Shown here one piece after another: positions 30,429 through 39,783 of a stretch of 64,000 bases of DNA; position 1 is the stretch's first letter; each line of letters begins with the position of its first letter. The notes beneath the pieces were generated by a model. The model did not search any database, was not told the DNA's origin, and saw nothing but the letters and a program-made list of their open reading frames with translations. The position numbers were made by a program, and so were the translations under genes. Source of the stretch: Lachnospiraceae bacterium. GTDB lineage: Bacteria; Bacillota; Clostridia; Lachnospirales; Lachnospiraceae. The stretch covers positions 1-64,000 of the forward strand of contig JAFLSZ010000003.1 in the NCBI GenBank assembly GCA_022510665.1, read 5' to 3'.

Positions 30429-30469
30429 AAAAAAGGGGCTACACGCTTAGTGCGGCAGCTCCTTTTTTT
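30428..30469 (-). terminator. Intrinsic terminator downstream of the XRE regulator gene
   Basis: AAAAAAAGGGGCT...AGCTCCTTTTTTT, T-runs on both strands. Confidence 0.75.
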
Positions 30470-30497
30470 GGAGATAATACAAGAAAAAACAACATAA

Positions 30498-30734
30498 CTA
30501 TTCATCATCAAACATTAAAAATTTATATACAGGAACCTCCAAAACCCGTGCAATGTCAAACAGTGTGTCAAGGGATACCGCTTTATTGATGTTTGGTGCT
30601 TCTACATGACCGATAAAAGCGGGAGTACGGTCTATTTTTTCGGCAAGCTGTTCCTGTGTAAATCCCTTGAGTTTCCGATAATATGCGATTTTTAATCCTA
30701 ACTGCAAATATTGTGATTCATATATTGGTTTCAT
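30498..30734 (-). CDS. XRE-family helix-turn-helix regulator
   Basis: GLKIAYYRKLKGFTQEQLAEKIDRTPAFIGHVEAPNINKAVSLDTLFDIARVLEV. Confidence 0.88.
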   Translation of the reverse strand: MKPIYESQYLQLGLKIAYYRKLKGFTQEQLAEKIDRTPAFIGHVEAPNINKAVSLDTLFDIARVLEVPVYKFLMFDDE

Positions 30735-30779
30735 GCCTTTACCTCGTTTCTAAAATATTTTACCAAAAGTCGAAGTTTA

Positions 30780-30808
30780 TTGACACGTGCTTATAGATAT
30801 GATATACT
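30780..30808 (+). promoter_or_regulatory. Strong sigma-A promoter TTGACA-17-TATACT driving the plus-strand island genes
   Basis: TTGACA 30780-30785; TATACT 30803-30808; 17-bp spacer. Confidence 0.8.
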
Positions 30809-30909
30809 ATCTAACAGATATAATTCATAAGGTAAGGCACACTGTATTGAATACGGAAAGTGTGAAGCTTTACTTATGGAAATATGATTATCTTAAGGAG
30901 GAGAGCTTT

Positions 30910-31155
30910 ATGGCAGCAGTATGTAGTAAATGCGGAACGGTTTTAATTTCCGGAGTAACAATTAGAGATGATGTATATTGTCGCACTTGTTCCAAATCTA
31001 TTCCTACTTGTGACAAATGCAAGTATCACTATAAGAGTGAAATCCATCCTAAGTATGGATGCTGTGCGTATTTTAATCAGTATTTGCAAGATTATGATAA
31101 CGTGTGTGATGCCTATGGACAAGGTCCGCAGGTACATCCTGATGTATGGGTATAA
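30910..31155 (+). CDS. Small Cys-rich (zinc-ribbon-like) protein, 81 aa
   Basis: AAGGAGGAGAGCTTT-ATG; MAAVCSKCG...CRTC...CDKCKYHYKSEIHPKYGCCAYF...C. No known family recognised. Confidence 0.75.
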   Translation: MAAVCSKCGTVLISGVTIRDDVYCRTCSKSIPTCDKCKYHYKSEIHPKYGCCAYFNQYLQDYDNVCDAYGQGPQVHPDVWV

Positions 31156-31261
31156 TGAGGATAAAATAGCACCGCAGGTTATCATATGATAAAAAACATA
31201 GTACAAAAAGAAAGGAATCTCCCGTTTGTATGTCATCGATGGCTGGCAGCCTACGGGATAT

Positions 31262-31387
31262 ATGGTGAAAAATATGGACGAAATATTAGAATGGATAGCT
31301 AGACATCCAAAAGCAACAATCCGACTGGTAGTAATTCTGGCGCTCTTCGGTTGGATTATGTCTTGTACGGGCATTGTCCCACAATAA
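31262..31387 (+). CDS. Possible small membrane protein, 41 aa (alternative TTG start at 31226)
   Basis: MVKNMDEILEWIARHPKATIRLVVILALFGWIMSCTGIVPQ; hydrophobic segment; between the Cys-rich gene and its terminator. Confidence 0.4.
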   Translation: MVKNMDEILEWIARHPKATIRLVVILALFGWIMSCTGIVPQ

Positions 31388-31414
31388 AAAGAAAGTGTTA
31401 GCCGGAAACATTTC

Positions 31415-31452
31415 CTATCTCCAGTCGTTGTAATACGACTGGAGATAGTTTT
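31415..31452 (+). terminator. Intrinsic terminator of the plus-strand island operon
   Basis: CTATCTCCAGTCGT-TGTAAT-ACGACTGGAGATAG, perfect 14-bp stem plus TTTT. Confidence 0.85.
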
Positions 31453-31532
31453 ATACAGCCTTGCTTTGCAAGTAGTTCCTATATTCCAAAGGGGATTTCC
31501 TCTGATGATAACTCTTTTGTTTTTTCGGACAT

Positions 31533-31594
31533 AAAAATGCTCCCTCCCAAGTGACAAGTTTTGTTATTTCACTTGTCTGCCTAGAAGGGAGCAT
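31533..31594 (-). terminator. Terminator downstream of ftsZ
   Basis: ATGCTCCCT...AGGGAGCAT (31537-31545/31586-31594) with inner GACAAGT/ACTTGTC; T-run on the minus strand. Confidence 0.65.
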
Positions 31595-31664
31595 ATCACA
31601 TTCTTAGCTAATGCAACAGCCCTGTCATATGCCATTGTCCGCAGTAATGCTTTCTCCGACGAAA

Positions 31665-32984
31665 CTACTTCTTCTTTGAAGAATAGTTCTGGATAAACGG
31701 AGGTATCTTGATTTCATCCTTACCGTTATCCGAAGATGTATTTTCCGCCGGCTTTCCGAACATGGAGTTAGTGCGGGAGGTATAAGGACTCGCTCCCGTA
31801 GCAGGTTTATAGTCCGACGTGGTCTTAGGACGAACCGCGTTCGGGTCAAACTTATAATCAAACTGCTCCATGGCGCCGCGTTCAGGCTGCTTGCCTGTAT
31901 TCGCCCCCGGCGTAAATCCGCTGCGGTTTAAGAAATTAGGAATTGCAACACCCGGCGCCTTGCCGCCCTGCGGTGCCGCTCCCGGCACAAAACCGTCTTT
32001 TGCACGCGCCCCGTTCGGGAGAGTCGTATACTCCTTCTCCTGAAGACCGGTTGCGATTACGGTAATCACTGCCTGATCCTGCATGGTTTCGTCATACATC
32101 GCACCGAAGATAATATTCGCGTTCTCGCCCGCGAGCATCTGTACTTCCATTGCGGCCTCGTTTACTTCGACAAGGCTGACATCACCGGATACATTTAAAA
32201 TAACATGGCTTGCGCCCTGAATCTTCGTTTCCAGAAGCGGGCTGGATACAGCCTTATGTACGGCATCCAGACATTTCTGCTCACCGGCTCCCGCGCCGAT
32301 ACCGATATGTGCTACGCCCTTGTCCTGCATTACGGTCTGTACGTCCGCAAAGTCAAGGTTGATAAGCGCCGGAAGGTTAATGAGATCGGTAATACCCTGA
32401 ACACCCTGCTGCAGAACCTCGTCTGCCTTTTTCAGCGCCTCCGGCATGGAAGTACGGCGGTCTACGATTTCAAGCAGCTTATCGTTCGGCACAACAATCA
32501 GCGAATCTACGTTCTGCTTTAACTTTTCAATACCGGAAATCGCGTTGCTCATACGAACCTTATGTTCAAACGTAAACGGCTTCGTTACGATACCAACCGT
32601 CAGAATTCCCAATCCTTTCGCAATACCCGCTACGACCGGCGCGGCTCCCGTACCGGTTCCGCCGCCCATACCGCAGGTAACAAACACCATATCCGAGCCT
32701 TTGATAATCTGTGTCAGTTCTTCTATGTTCTCCTCGGCCGCCTTTTCACCGATTTCCGGTTTCGCGCCTGCGCCGAGGCCCTTCGTCAGCTTTTCTCCGA
32801 TTTGGATACAATTCGGTGCCTTACAGTTCTTCAAATGCTGCTTGTCCGTATTGACACAGACAAACTCCACACCGCCGATTCCTTCTTCTATCATTCTGTT
32901 TACGGCATTATTACCGGCGCCGCCGACTCCGATTACCAGTATCTTTGCGGCTACTTCCGCACTGTCATTCATAATTTCAAGCAA
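31665..32984 (-). CDS. ftsZ: Cell division protein FtsZ
   Basis: [43 protein letters not shown]. Confidence 0.99.
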   Translation of the reverse strand: MLEIMNDSAEVAAKILVIGVGGAGNNAVNRMIEEGIGGVEFVCVNTDKQHLKNCKAPNCIQIGEKLTKGLGAGAKPEIGEKAAEENIEELTQIIKGSDMVFVTCGMGGGTGTGAAPVVAGIAKGLGILTVGIVTKPFTFEHKVRMSNAISGIEKLKQNVDSLIVVPNDKLLEIVDRRTSMPEALKKADEVLQQGVQGITDLINLPALINLDFADVQTVMQDKGVAHIGIGAGAGEQKCLDAVHKAVSSPLLETKIQGASHVILNVSGDVSLVEVNEAAMEVQMLAGENANIIFGAMYDETMQDQAVITVIATGLQEKEYTTLPNGARAKDGFVPGAAPQGGKAPGVAIPNFLNRSGFTPGANTGKQPERGAMEQFDYKFDPNAVRPKTTSDYKPATGASPYTSRTNSMFGKPAENTSSDNGKDEIKIPPFIQNYSSKKK

Positions 32985-33074
32985 GGTAACTCCTCCTTTA
33001 TCTTTTACAACTTCCGAAAAAACTAGATGTTGTGTACTTTTCTCAACACGACCCCATCCTCCATACTATATACT

Positions 33075-33103
33075 ATAATATATTGAAACATCAAATTTAG
33101 CAA
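33075..33103 (-). promoter_or_regulatory. Sigma-A promoter TTGCTA-17-TATTAT for ftsZ
   Basis: -10 reverse complement of 33075-33080; -35 reverse complement of 33098-33103. Confidence 0.55.
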
Positions 33104-33121
33104 GTAGTTTTTCAACTTTTT

Positions 33122-33865
33122 TTATTCTTCCTTCGGTTTCGCGATAATATCCTCCGAGCCTCCGTTATACCTGGACAAATCAATTAAGAGCTTCCGTCCT
33201 TCCACCGTCGGCAGAATATCCGCCAATTTCTGAATCGGCATGTCATATGCGGCCCTCTTTCCAAGCGCAACGGTTAAGGCTCCAACCTCTAATTCTACCT
33301 CTCCCCTGCTGTTAAAGGAAATCGTCTGCACGGGAATCGCGTATTCCCTTACCAGCTTTGTAATATTTAAAATAATTGTATACAGCTCGTCCTTTTGAAT
33401 CTCCAGCTTTTCATATAAAAGAATCCGGTCGAACTCCAGCCCTTTGACTAAGGGCACCGTAGAAAGCCATTCCGAAGACGACTCGGTCACATATCCGTCC
33501 TTATCAAAATACAGATACTGTCCCATGACCTTCACACAGCCTACCAGTATTTTTTCATACACCTGAATATGGATTGTATTCTTTCCTTTGGCAGTAATAT
33601 CATAGCTTTGTATATACGGAATCGTCTTTTTTCCTTCGAACGAATCCTGCAGACGAAACAATATCGTATTTTTCCTTGCCGCGTTCCCCGCAATCTTTGA
33701 TATAAACTCTTCTTCGGTATAATAGCTCAGGCCTTCCACACTGATTTCTTCCAAACGGTAACCATTTATAAAAATCAGGGCAGAAAGCGCGATGACAAAA
33801 AGAACTGCCATAATCCGGATATAAATCTTAATAACGCCGGGGATTTTCTTTCTTCGTTCCTTCAT
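33122..33865 (-). CDS. ftsQ: Cell division protein FtsQ/DivIB
   Basis: Single TM helix plus POTRA-like region (ISVEGLSYYTEEEF); between murA and ftsZ. Confidence 0.88.
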   Translation of the reverse strand: MKERRKKIPGVIKIYIRIMAVLFVIALSALIFINGYRLEEISVEGLSYYTEEEFISKIAGNAARKNTILFRLQDSFEGKKTIPYIQSYDITAKGKNTIHIQVYEKILVGCVKVMGQYLYFDKDGYVTESSSEWLSTVPLVKGLEFDRILLYEKLEIQKDELYTIILNITKLVREYAIPVQTISFNSRGEVELEVGALTVALGKRAAYDMPIQKLADILPTVEGRKLLIDLSRYNGGSEDIIAKPKEE

Positions 33866-33888
33866 TTCGTTTCTCCATGCTGCATTTG

Positions 33889-35142
33889 TTACGAATCCTC
33901 CATTCGCATAATGTCCGCCCCAAGGCGTTTCAACAAGCCGCAGATATCCTCATATCCTCTGGCAATATACTCATATCCGTAAACCTTCGTTTCTCCCTCT
34001 GCCGCGAGCCCCGCCAGCAAAAGTGCCGCTCCGCCCCGCAAATCCGCCGCTTTTACGTCCGCTCCGTGTAACTGCCGTACTCCGTGTACCACCGCGCACT
34101 GTCCTTCACTTAATATATCCGCCCCCATTTTACACAGCTCCGGTACGACCGCGAAACGTGACTCAAACACGGTTTCACAGACTACGCTGTCTCCGTCCGC
34201 CATGGAAAGCAGGGCTAATATCTGGGACTGCATATCCGTCGGGAATGCCGGAAACGGCGCGGTTTTTATATACGGCACGGCCAACACCCTGTCATTGCCC
34301 GTTACAACCAGTAAGTCCTTCTCTCTGCGGATTTGCGTCCCTGCCGCCTGCAATACCGGAAGAATCCCGTCCATACAGACGTCTTCTGCCCCCCGGAGCA
34401 CCACTTCTCCTCCGGTAATCGCCGCAGCGGCCATATATGTGCCCGCCACGATTCTGTCCCCGGAAAGCCTGTAAGTTACTCCATGAAGCTCAGACACCCC
34501 GTCTATAACCAGATAATTTGTTCCGATTCCGTGGATTACGGCTCCCGCTTTATTTAAGAAACGGCAGAGTTCGGTAATCTCCGGCTCCGTCGCGGCTCCC
34601 AAAAGTTCCGTCCGTCCCTTGGCGCATACGGCCGCCAAAACGGCATTCTCCGTCGCCCCCACACTTGGATAAGAGAGTTCTACCCTTTCGCCCACAGGAC
34701 GCCCTTTTCCGTATACTCCCTCGCTTGTTTCCGTTAATACTACATGAAGTTTCCGCAGCACCGCGCAATGCAGGTCAATGGGACGCTCCCCGATTACACA
34801 GCCGCCCGGATAAGCGATTCCCGCCTCATGGAACCGTCCGAGAAACGCTCCGAGAAACAAAACGCCTCCGCGGGTTTTTTTTGCCTGTTCCCTGTCAATC
34901 GAAAAAGGAACCGCATCCGACGCGTCTATCGTAAGCACGCCGTCTTTTAATTCGCACACCGCACCCGTCTTGGACAGAACGGTCAGAAGCTCCCTGACAT
35001 CGGAAATAGCCGGACAATGCTCTATCCTTACCTCGCCGCGGCAGAGTACGCTTGCCGCAATCATAGGCAGTACGGCATTTTTTGAGCCTTGCAGTACCGC
35101 TTCGCCTTCTATTCTGTTGCCGCCGATTATTTTTGCATACAT
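33889..35142 (-). CDS. murA: UDP-N-acetylglucosamine 1-carboxyvinyltransferase
   Basis: IIGGNRIEGEAVLQGSKNAVLPMIAASVLC and EPSP-synthase-like repeats. Confidence 0.96.
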   Translation of the reverse strand: MYAKIIGGNRIEGEAVLQGSKNAVLPMIAASVLCRGEVRIEHCPAISDVRELLTVLSKTGAVCELKDGVLTIDASDAVPFSIDREQAKKTRGGVLFLGAFLGRFHEAGIAYPGGCVIGERPIDLHCAVLRKLHVVLTETSEGVYGKGRPVGERVELSYPSVGATENAVLAAVCAKGRTELLGAATEPEITELCRFLNKAGAVIHGIGTNYLVIDGVSELHGVTYRLSGDRIVAGTYMAAAAITGGEVVLRGAEDVCMDGILPVLQAAGTQIRREKDLLVVTGNDRVLAVPYIKTAPFPAFPTDMQSQILALLSMADGDSVVCETVFESRFAVVPELCKMGADILSEGQCAVVHGVRQLHGADVKAADLRGGAALLLAGLAAEGETKVYGYEYIARGYEDICGLLKRLGADIMRMEDS

Positions 35143-35195
35143 GACATCTCTCCGATTACTGCTCATTGTCATAATATGCATCTATATGGCAAAAG

Positions 35196-36347
35196 TTACC
35201 GCTCGTATTCAATTCGGTTGGATACGCTTAGGGCAATTCCCATTTCCGCCATCAATACAACTAACGACGTTCCCCCGTAACTGATAAACGGAAGCGGGAT
35301 ACCGGTAGAAGGTATCGTATTTGTTACAACCGCTATATTGATTAACACCTGCATCGCGATATGTACCATAATTCCGACACAGATGAGGGAACCAAACAAA
35401 TCCCTTGCATTGACCGCCACCACAAACAAGCGCCATAAAAGCAGCACATAAAGTAAAATAATCGCAATCGCTCCGACAATTCCAAGTTCTTCGCAGATTA
35501 CGGAAAATATCATATCATTGTGGGACTCCGGAATAAAACCAAGCTTCTGCATACTTTGTCCGAGTCCCTTTCCCCACAGGCCGCCCGAAGCAATGGCGTA
35601 AAGCCCCTGTAAAATCTGATATCCCTTCGGATGGGTTTCTACATTCTGCCAGGCTTCGATACGCTCTCCGCGGAACGCCTCCCCCAGAAAAATATAACAC
35701 GCGACCGCAGCAACCGCAAAGGCTCCCGCCACAAAGAAATACCCTTTTCTTCTTGCCACAACAAAGCAGATGACAAAGGTAATTCCCGCAATAATAATCG
35801 CGGTACTTAAATTTTCCGCGGCAACCAGCCCCAAAAGCGGAGCAACATAAATCAATACCCGGACAAATCCGAATACCGTATCCAGCCTTTTCGGCGCCGC
35901 GTATACAATATACGCCACCAGCAAAATAACGCAGATTTTTGTCAGCTCCGACGGCTGGAACGTACCGAGCAGAGGGATTTTAATCCACCGCTTTGCGCCC
36001 TTTACTTCCTCGCCGAAGAAAAGAACATATATCTGCAGGGCAATGCAGACAAGGTAGGCAAGAAACAAAAGATTGACCTTGTATTTTCTGCCGACTCCTT
36101 TGATGTAGATAAAGTAATCAATTTTTGACACCACAACCATTACAAATACGCCGATTACCGCGGAAATCAGCTGCCGTTTGAAAAAGTAGGCCGCGTCTCC
36201 GAACTTCTGCTTCACGGCATAATACGAACTGGTGCTGTATACCATAACCAAACCGATACACACCAAAATCAGCGTAATAAAAAGCAGGCTGTAATCGTAA
36301 TAGGTATGCGGTTTATATTCTGTTTTCCGTACCGACGGCTTTGCCAT
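35196..36347 (-). CDS. ftsW: FtsW/RodA/SpoVE-family glycosyltransferase
   Basis: GLVMVYSTSSYYA, LGIVGAIAIILLYVLLLWR, ITNTIPSTGIPLPFISYGGTS-like signature. Confidence 0.95.
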   Translation of the reverse strand: MAKPSVRKTEYKPHTYYDYSLLFITLILVCIGLVMVYSTSSYYAVKQKFGDAAYFFKRQLISAVIGVFVMVVVSKIDYFIYIKGVGRKYKVNLLFLAYLVCIALQIYVLFFGEEVKGAKRWIKIPLLGTFQPSELTKICVILLVAYIVYAAPKRLDTVFGFVRVLIYVAPLLGLVAAENLSTAIIIAGITFVICFVVARRKGYFFVAGAFAVAAVACYIFLGEAFRGERIEAWQNVETHPKGYQILQGLYAIASGGLWGKGLGQSMQKLGFIPESHNDMIFSVICEELGIVGAIAIILLYVLLLWRLFVVAVNARDLFGSLICVGIMVHIAMQVLINIAVVTNTIPSTGIPLPFISYGGTSLVVLMAEMGIALSVSNRIEYER

Positions 36348-36380
36348 CCTTTTCAGCCTCCTGCCAACTTCTGTTTTCCT

Positions 36381-37745
36381 TTACCTGTCAGGCAGCGCAT
36401 TCACATAGTCTTTAAAAATATGCCCGCGCTCCTCATAATTTTTAAACATTCCCCAGCTTGCACATGCCGGAGAAAGCAGTACCGCGTCGCCCTCTTTCGC
36501 GTGAGCGGTGCAAAACTCCATTGCTTCTAAAAAGCTGTCACATAATATAACATTCTCTATTCCGTGCCTTTTTGCCGCTTCGGCTATCTTTTCCCTCGTC
36601 TGGCCTATCAGCACGAGATATCTCACTTTCCCGTCAAACGCTTCTATCCACTCGTCATAGTCGGATGCTTTGTCATATCCTCCCGCGATTAACAGAGTAT
36701 CTCCCGTCATGGCACGGATACCCTGAATTGCCGCATCCGGATTCGTTCCCTTGGAATCGTTATAATACCGGACGCCTCGTTTTGTTGCGACATACTCAAT
36801 CCGGTGTTCCACCGCTTTAAACTCACGCAGCGCCTTACGAATCAAATCAAGCGGCACACCCAGTACAATCCCGGCTGCAACTGCCGCCATCGCGTTTTCG
36901 TAATTGTGCCTGCCGATAATATTCAACTCCTCCACTGCGCAGATACGCTCCACGTTTTTCTCATGGGCATAAAAAATCACGCCGTCTTCCACATAAAGCC
37001 CTTCTTCCAGAACTCTTGTACCGGAAAAGTAAATCACGCGGCTTTTTACCTGCCCGCCGAACGCACGCAGACGCTCGTCTTCGTAATTTAAAACACAGAC
37101 GTCTCCTGCAGTCTGGTTCATGGCAATCGCTTCTTTTGCCGCAATATAATTTTCCATCGTGTGATGGCGGTTTAAATGATCCGGCGTAATATTTAAAATC
37201 ATCGCCACATCCGGACGGAACGAATCTATCGTTTCCAGCTGGAAACTGCTGATTTCCGCCACAGTCACCGCATTATCATCCGTCGTATGTACAAGAGCGG
37301 TGTACGGCGTACCGATATTGCCGACTACAAGAACATTTTCGTAGTAAGTACGCATGATTTCCCCGGTCAGCGCCGTTGTCGTTGTCTTTCCGTTTGTTCC
37401 CGTAATCGCAACGACCTTTCCTTTTGAAAACAAATAAGCCAGCTCAATTTCCCCGATTACCGGGACACCGCTTTCTTTTAACTCCGTCACAAACGGCAGG
37501 TCCACCGGAACGCCCGGACTGATTACCAGAATTTCGGTATTCCTGCCCAGTTCTTTTGTAAACTCACCAAACGAAAAACTGCCGTTAAACTCCGCACAAA
37601 GCCGCGCGCGCACTTCCTGTTCCGATAAAGCGGCGTTGCCGTCATACAGGGTTACTGCCGCTCCCGCGTGAAAAAGCAGGTCCGCGGCGGCAATGCCGCT
37701 GATGCCCGCACCGACCACAGTTACTTTTTTATCCTGAAATTGCAT
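36381..37745 (-). CDS. murD: UDP-N-acetylmuramoylalanine-D-glutamate ligase
   Basis: AITGTNGKTTTTALTGEI and YNDSKGTNPDAAIQGIRAM MurD motifs. Confidence 0.96.
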   Translation of the reverse strand: MQFQDKKVTVVGAGISGIAAADLLFHAGAAVTLYDGNAALSEQEVRARLCAEFNGSFSFGEFTKELGRNTEILVISPGVPVDLPFVTELKESGVPVIGEIELAYLFSKGKVVAITGTNGKTTTTALTGEIMRTYYENVLVVGNIGTPYTALVHTTDDNAVTVAEISSFQLETIDSFRPDVAMILNITPDHLNRHHTMENYIAAKEAIAMNQTAGDVCVLNYEDERLRAFGGQVKSRVIYFSGTRVLEEGLYVEDGVIFYAHEKNVERICAVEELNIIGRHNYENAMAAVAAGIVLGVPLDLIRKALREFKAVEHRIEYVATKRGVRYYNDSKGTNPDAAIQGIRAMTGDTLLIAGGYDKASDYDEWIEAFDGKVRYLVLIGQTREKIAEAAKRHGIENVILCDSFLEAMEFCTAHAKEGDAVLLSPACASWGMFKNYEERGHIFKDYVNALPDR

Positions 37746-37791
37746 CCTTTTCTTCCTTCCGTTCAAAAAACTTCTTATTCACCATTATATG

Positions 37792-39741
37792 CTATTTCAT
37801 ATACAGAATCAAGCTACTCTTTTTATTTACTTCCTCGCCGGCCGTCGGAAACTGCTCCGTAACCGTTTCCCCTTCACCCGTATAATAAATATCATCGAAC
37901 TCATAGGACTTTAAGAGTTTTTCTGCCTCTTTTTTCGCCATTCCGATTAAATTCGGTACCGGAAACGTCCCGACATTGTCTAACTTCATTTCATCTTCGG
38001 AATAAACCGGCTCAATCCCCAGATACGGAAGTATCGAATCAAACACTTCGGAAATCACCGGTGCCGCAATCGTACCGCCGTAATAAATTCCTTCCGGCTC
38101 GTCAATAAGAACCAGGGCAAGCACCTGCGGGTCTTCCGCCGGCGCAAACCCGATAAAGGAAGAAATATAGGTATTTAAGCTTCTCGGAAGTTTTTCGGAA
38201 GTCGCCGTTTTTCCGCCGATGCGAAATCCCGGAAGATACGCCCTTTTTCCCGTTCCCTCATGTACAACTTTCTCCAACAGCATTTTCATGGTCTCGCTTG
38301 TTTCTTTGGAAACCACGCCGGTCTTTCCTTCATATCTGTAAGTTTTTACCGTATTCTCCTCCGTATTCTGCGCATAAACCGCAAAATGCGGCGTAATCTG
38401 ATTCCCTCCGTTAATTACACAGCTTACCGCGGAAAGAAGCTGTACCGGCGTAATCTGAAAAGACTGTCCGAATGAAATCGTTGCCAGTTCCACCGCTTTG
38501 ATATTCTCGATTTTATGCATAATCGAATTGGCTTCTCCGGGCAGGTCAATGCCGGTCTTTCTCATCAGACCGAGTTTTTCAAAAATCTCATACATACCTT
38601 CCGTGCCGACTCTCGCGCCTATCTCCATAAAAACCGGGTTACAGGAGTTTTTGATGCCGTCCACAAACGTTTCGCTTCCGTGTCCCGCTACCTTATGGCA
38701 GTGAATCGTCCGGTCCTCCACAACTTTATGCCCCGGACAGTAAAAGCGGTCGGTTAAAGAAACTACGCCTTTTTCGAACGCGGCGGTTGCGGTTATAATT
38801 TTAAAGGTGGAACCCGGCTCATAGGTATCGCTGATACACGGATTTCTCCACATCTGATTTAAAAGTTCGTTCTTTTTTTCACTGTCAAGCGTCTGTCCTT
38901 CCGCTTTTGCCGCGTACTCGACATTTAACGTATACGGGTCATTTAAATCAAACTCCGGTACATTGACCATCGCATATATTTCCCCATTCTGCGGATTCAT
39001 CACAATTAAGCTGACATGGTTTGCGCTCTTTGCTTCCAGCACCTTCTTTGCCGCCTGTTCCGCATACCGCTGGATATTGATATCCAGACTGATGGTAAGA
39101 GAATTTCCCGCAACCGGCTCAACGCGGTTTTCCGCGGCGTTTTCAATTTCCGTTCCGTGGGCGGTAGTAAGGGTCAGAATTTTCCCCGGAATCCCGGAAA
39201 GCATCGAATCATACTTCACTTCCAGACCGATAATACCCTGATTATCTCCTCCCGTAAAACCAATCACTCTGGAAGCAAGATCCCCGAAAGGATAATATCG
39301 TTTATAATCCTCATCTACCATCACGCCGTCCAATTCAAAACTTCGAAGATAGTCCGCGGTCTCTTTCTCTACATTTGCTTTCACCCGTTCAATAGAAGAT
39401 ACCTTTTCCACCCGCTTACGCACGGTTTCTTCGGAAATCTCCAACACTTCACTCAGTACCGAAATCACCCGCTCCGGGTCCGTAATCTGACTGTGAATGA
39501 CCGAAACCGTACACACCGGCTTATTATCCGCCAAAATCACACCGTTCCGGTCATAAATAATTCCGCGAGCCGCCTTGATGCTTCGTTCCCGCTCATGCAA
39601 CTCCTGCGCCTGCGCGGCATATTCTTCCGAGTGAAATATCATAAGATACCAAAGCCGCACGCAAAGACCAACCGCAGCAAGTACAAGCATACTGATTACA
39701 AACAGGGCCGTTTTCCTTTGTTTCGTTGAAATCTGCCTCAT
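37792..39741 (-). CDS. Penicillin-binding transpeptidase with C-terminal PASTA domain (SpoVD/FtsI type)
   Basis: SxxK-type YEPGSTFKIITATAAFEKG, SCN-type KNSCNPVFMEIGAR, KTATSEK; PASTA-like tail. Confidence 0.92.
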   Translation of the reverse strand: MRQISTKQRKTALFVISMLVLAAVGLCVRLWYLMIFHSEEYAAQAQELHERERSIKAARGIIYDRNGVILADNKPVCTVSVIHSQITDPERVISVLSEVLEISEETVRKRVEKVSSIERVKANVEKETADYLRSFELDGVMVDEDYKRYYPFGDLASRVIGFTGGDNQGIIGLEVKYDSMLSGIPGKILTLTTAHGTEIENAAENRVEPVAGNSLTISLDINIQRYAEQAAKKVLEAKSANHVSLIVMNPQNGEIYAMVNVPEFDLNDPYTLNVEYAAKAEGQTLDSEKKNELLNQMWRNPCISDTYEPGSTFKIITATAAFEKGVVSLTDRFYCPGHKVVEDRTIHCHKVAGHGSETFVDGIKNSCNPVFMEIGARVGTEGMYEIFEKLGLMRKTGIDLPGEANSIMHKIENIKAVELATISFGQSFQITPVQLLSAVSCVINGGNQITPHFAVYAQNTEENTVKTYRYEGKTGVVSKETSETMKMLLEKVVHEGTGKRAYLPGFRIGGKTATSEKLPRSLNTYISSFIGFAPAEDPQVLALVLIDEPEGIYYGGTIAAPVISEVFDSILPYLGIEPVYSEDEMKLDNVGTFPVPNLIGMAKKEAEKLLKSYEFDDIYYTGEGETVTEQFPTAGEEVNKKSSLILYMK

Positions 39742-39783
39742 TGTACTCCGACAATCGTTTTTATCATCTTATGCCGTTTTTCT

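Noticed and set aside
31453-31532. Attachment-site or transposon remnant at the edge of the accessory island
   Set aside because: Inverted repeats there are better explained as terminators; no flanking direct repeats bounding the island were found by eye.
30943-31557. 204-aa minus-strand ORF overlapping the Cys-rich gene and terminator
   Set aside because: Runs antisense through a gene with a good promoter and SD and across a perfect terminator hairpin; composition is not protein-like.
39016-39729. 237-aa plus-strand ORF opposite the PBP gene
   Set aside because: Antisense shadow of conserved transpeptidase coding sequence.
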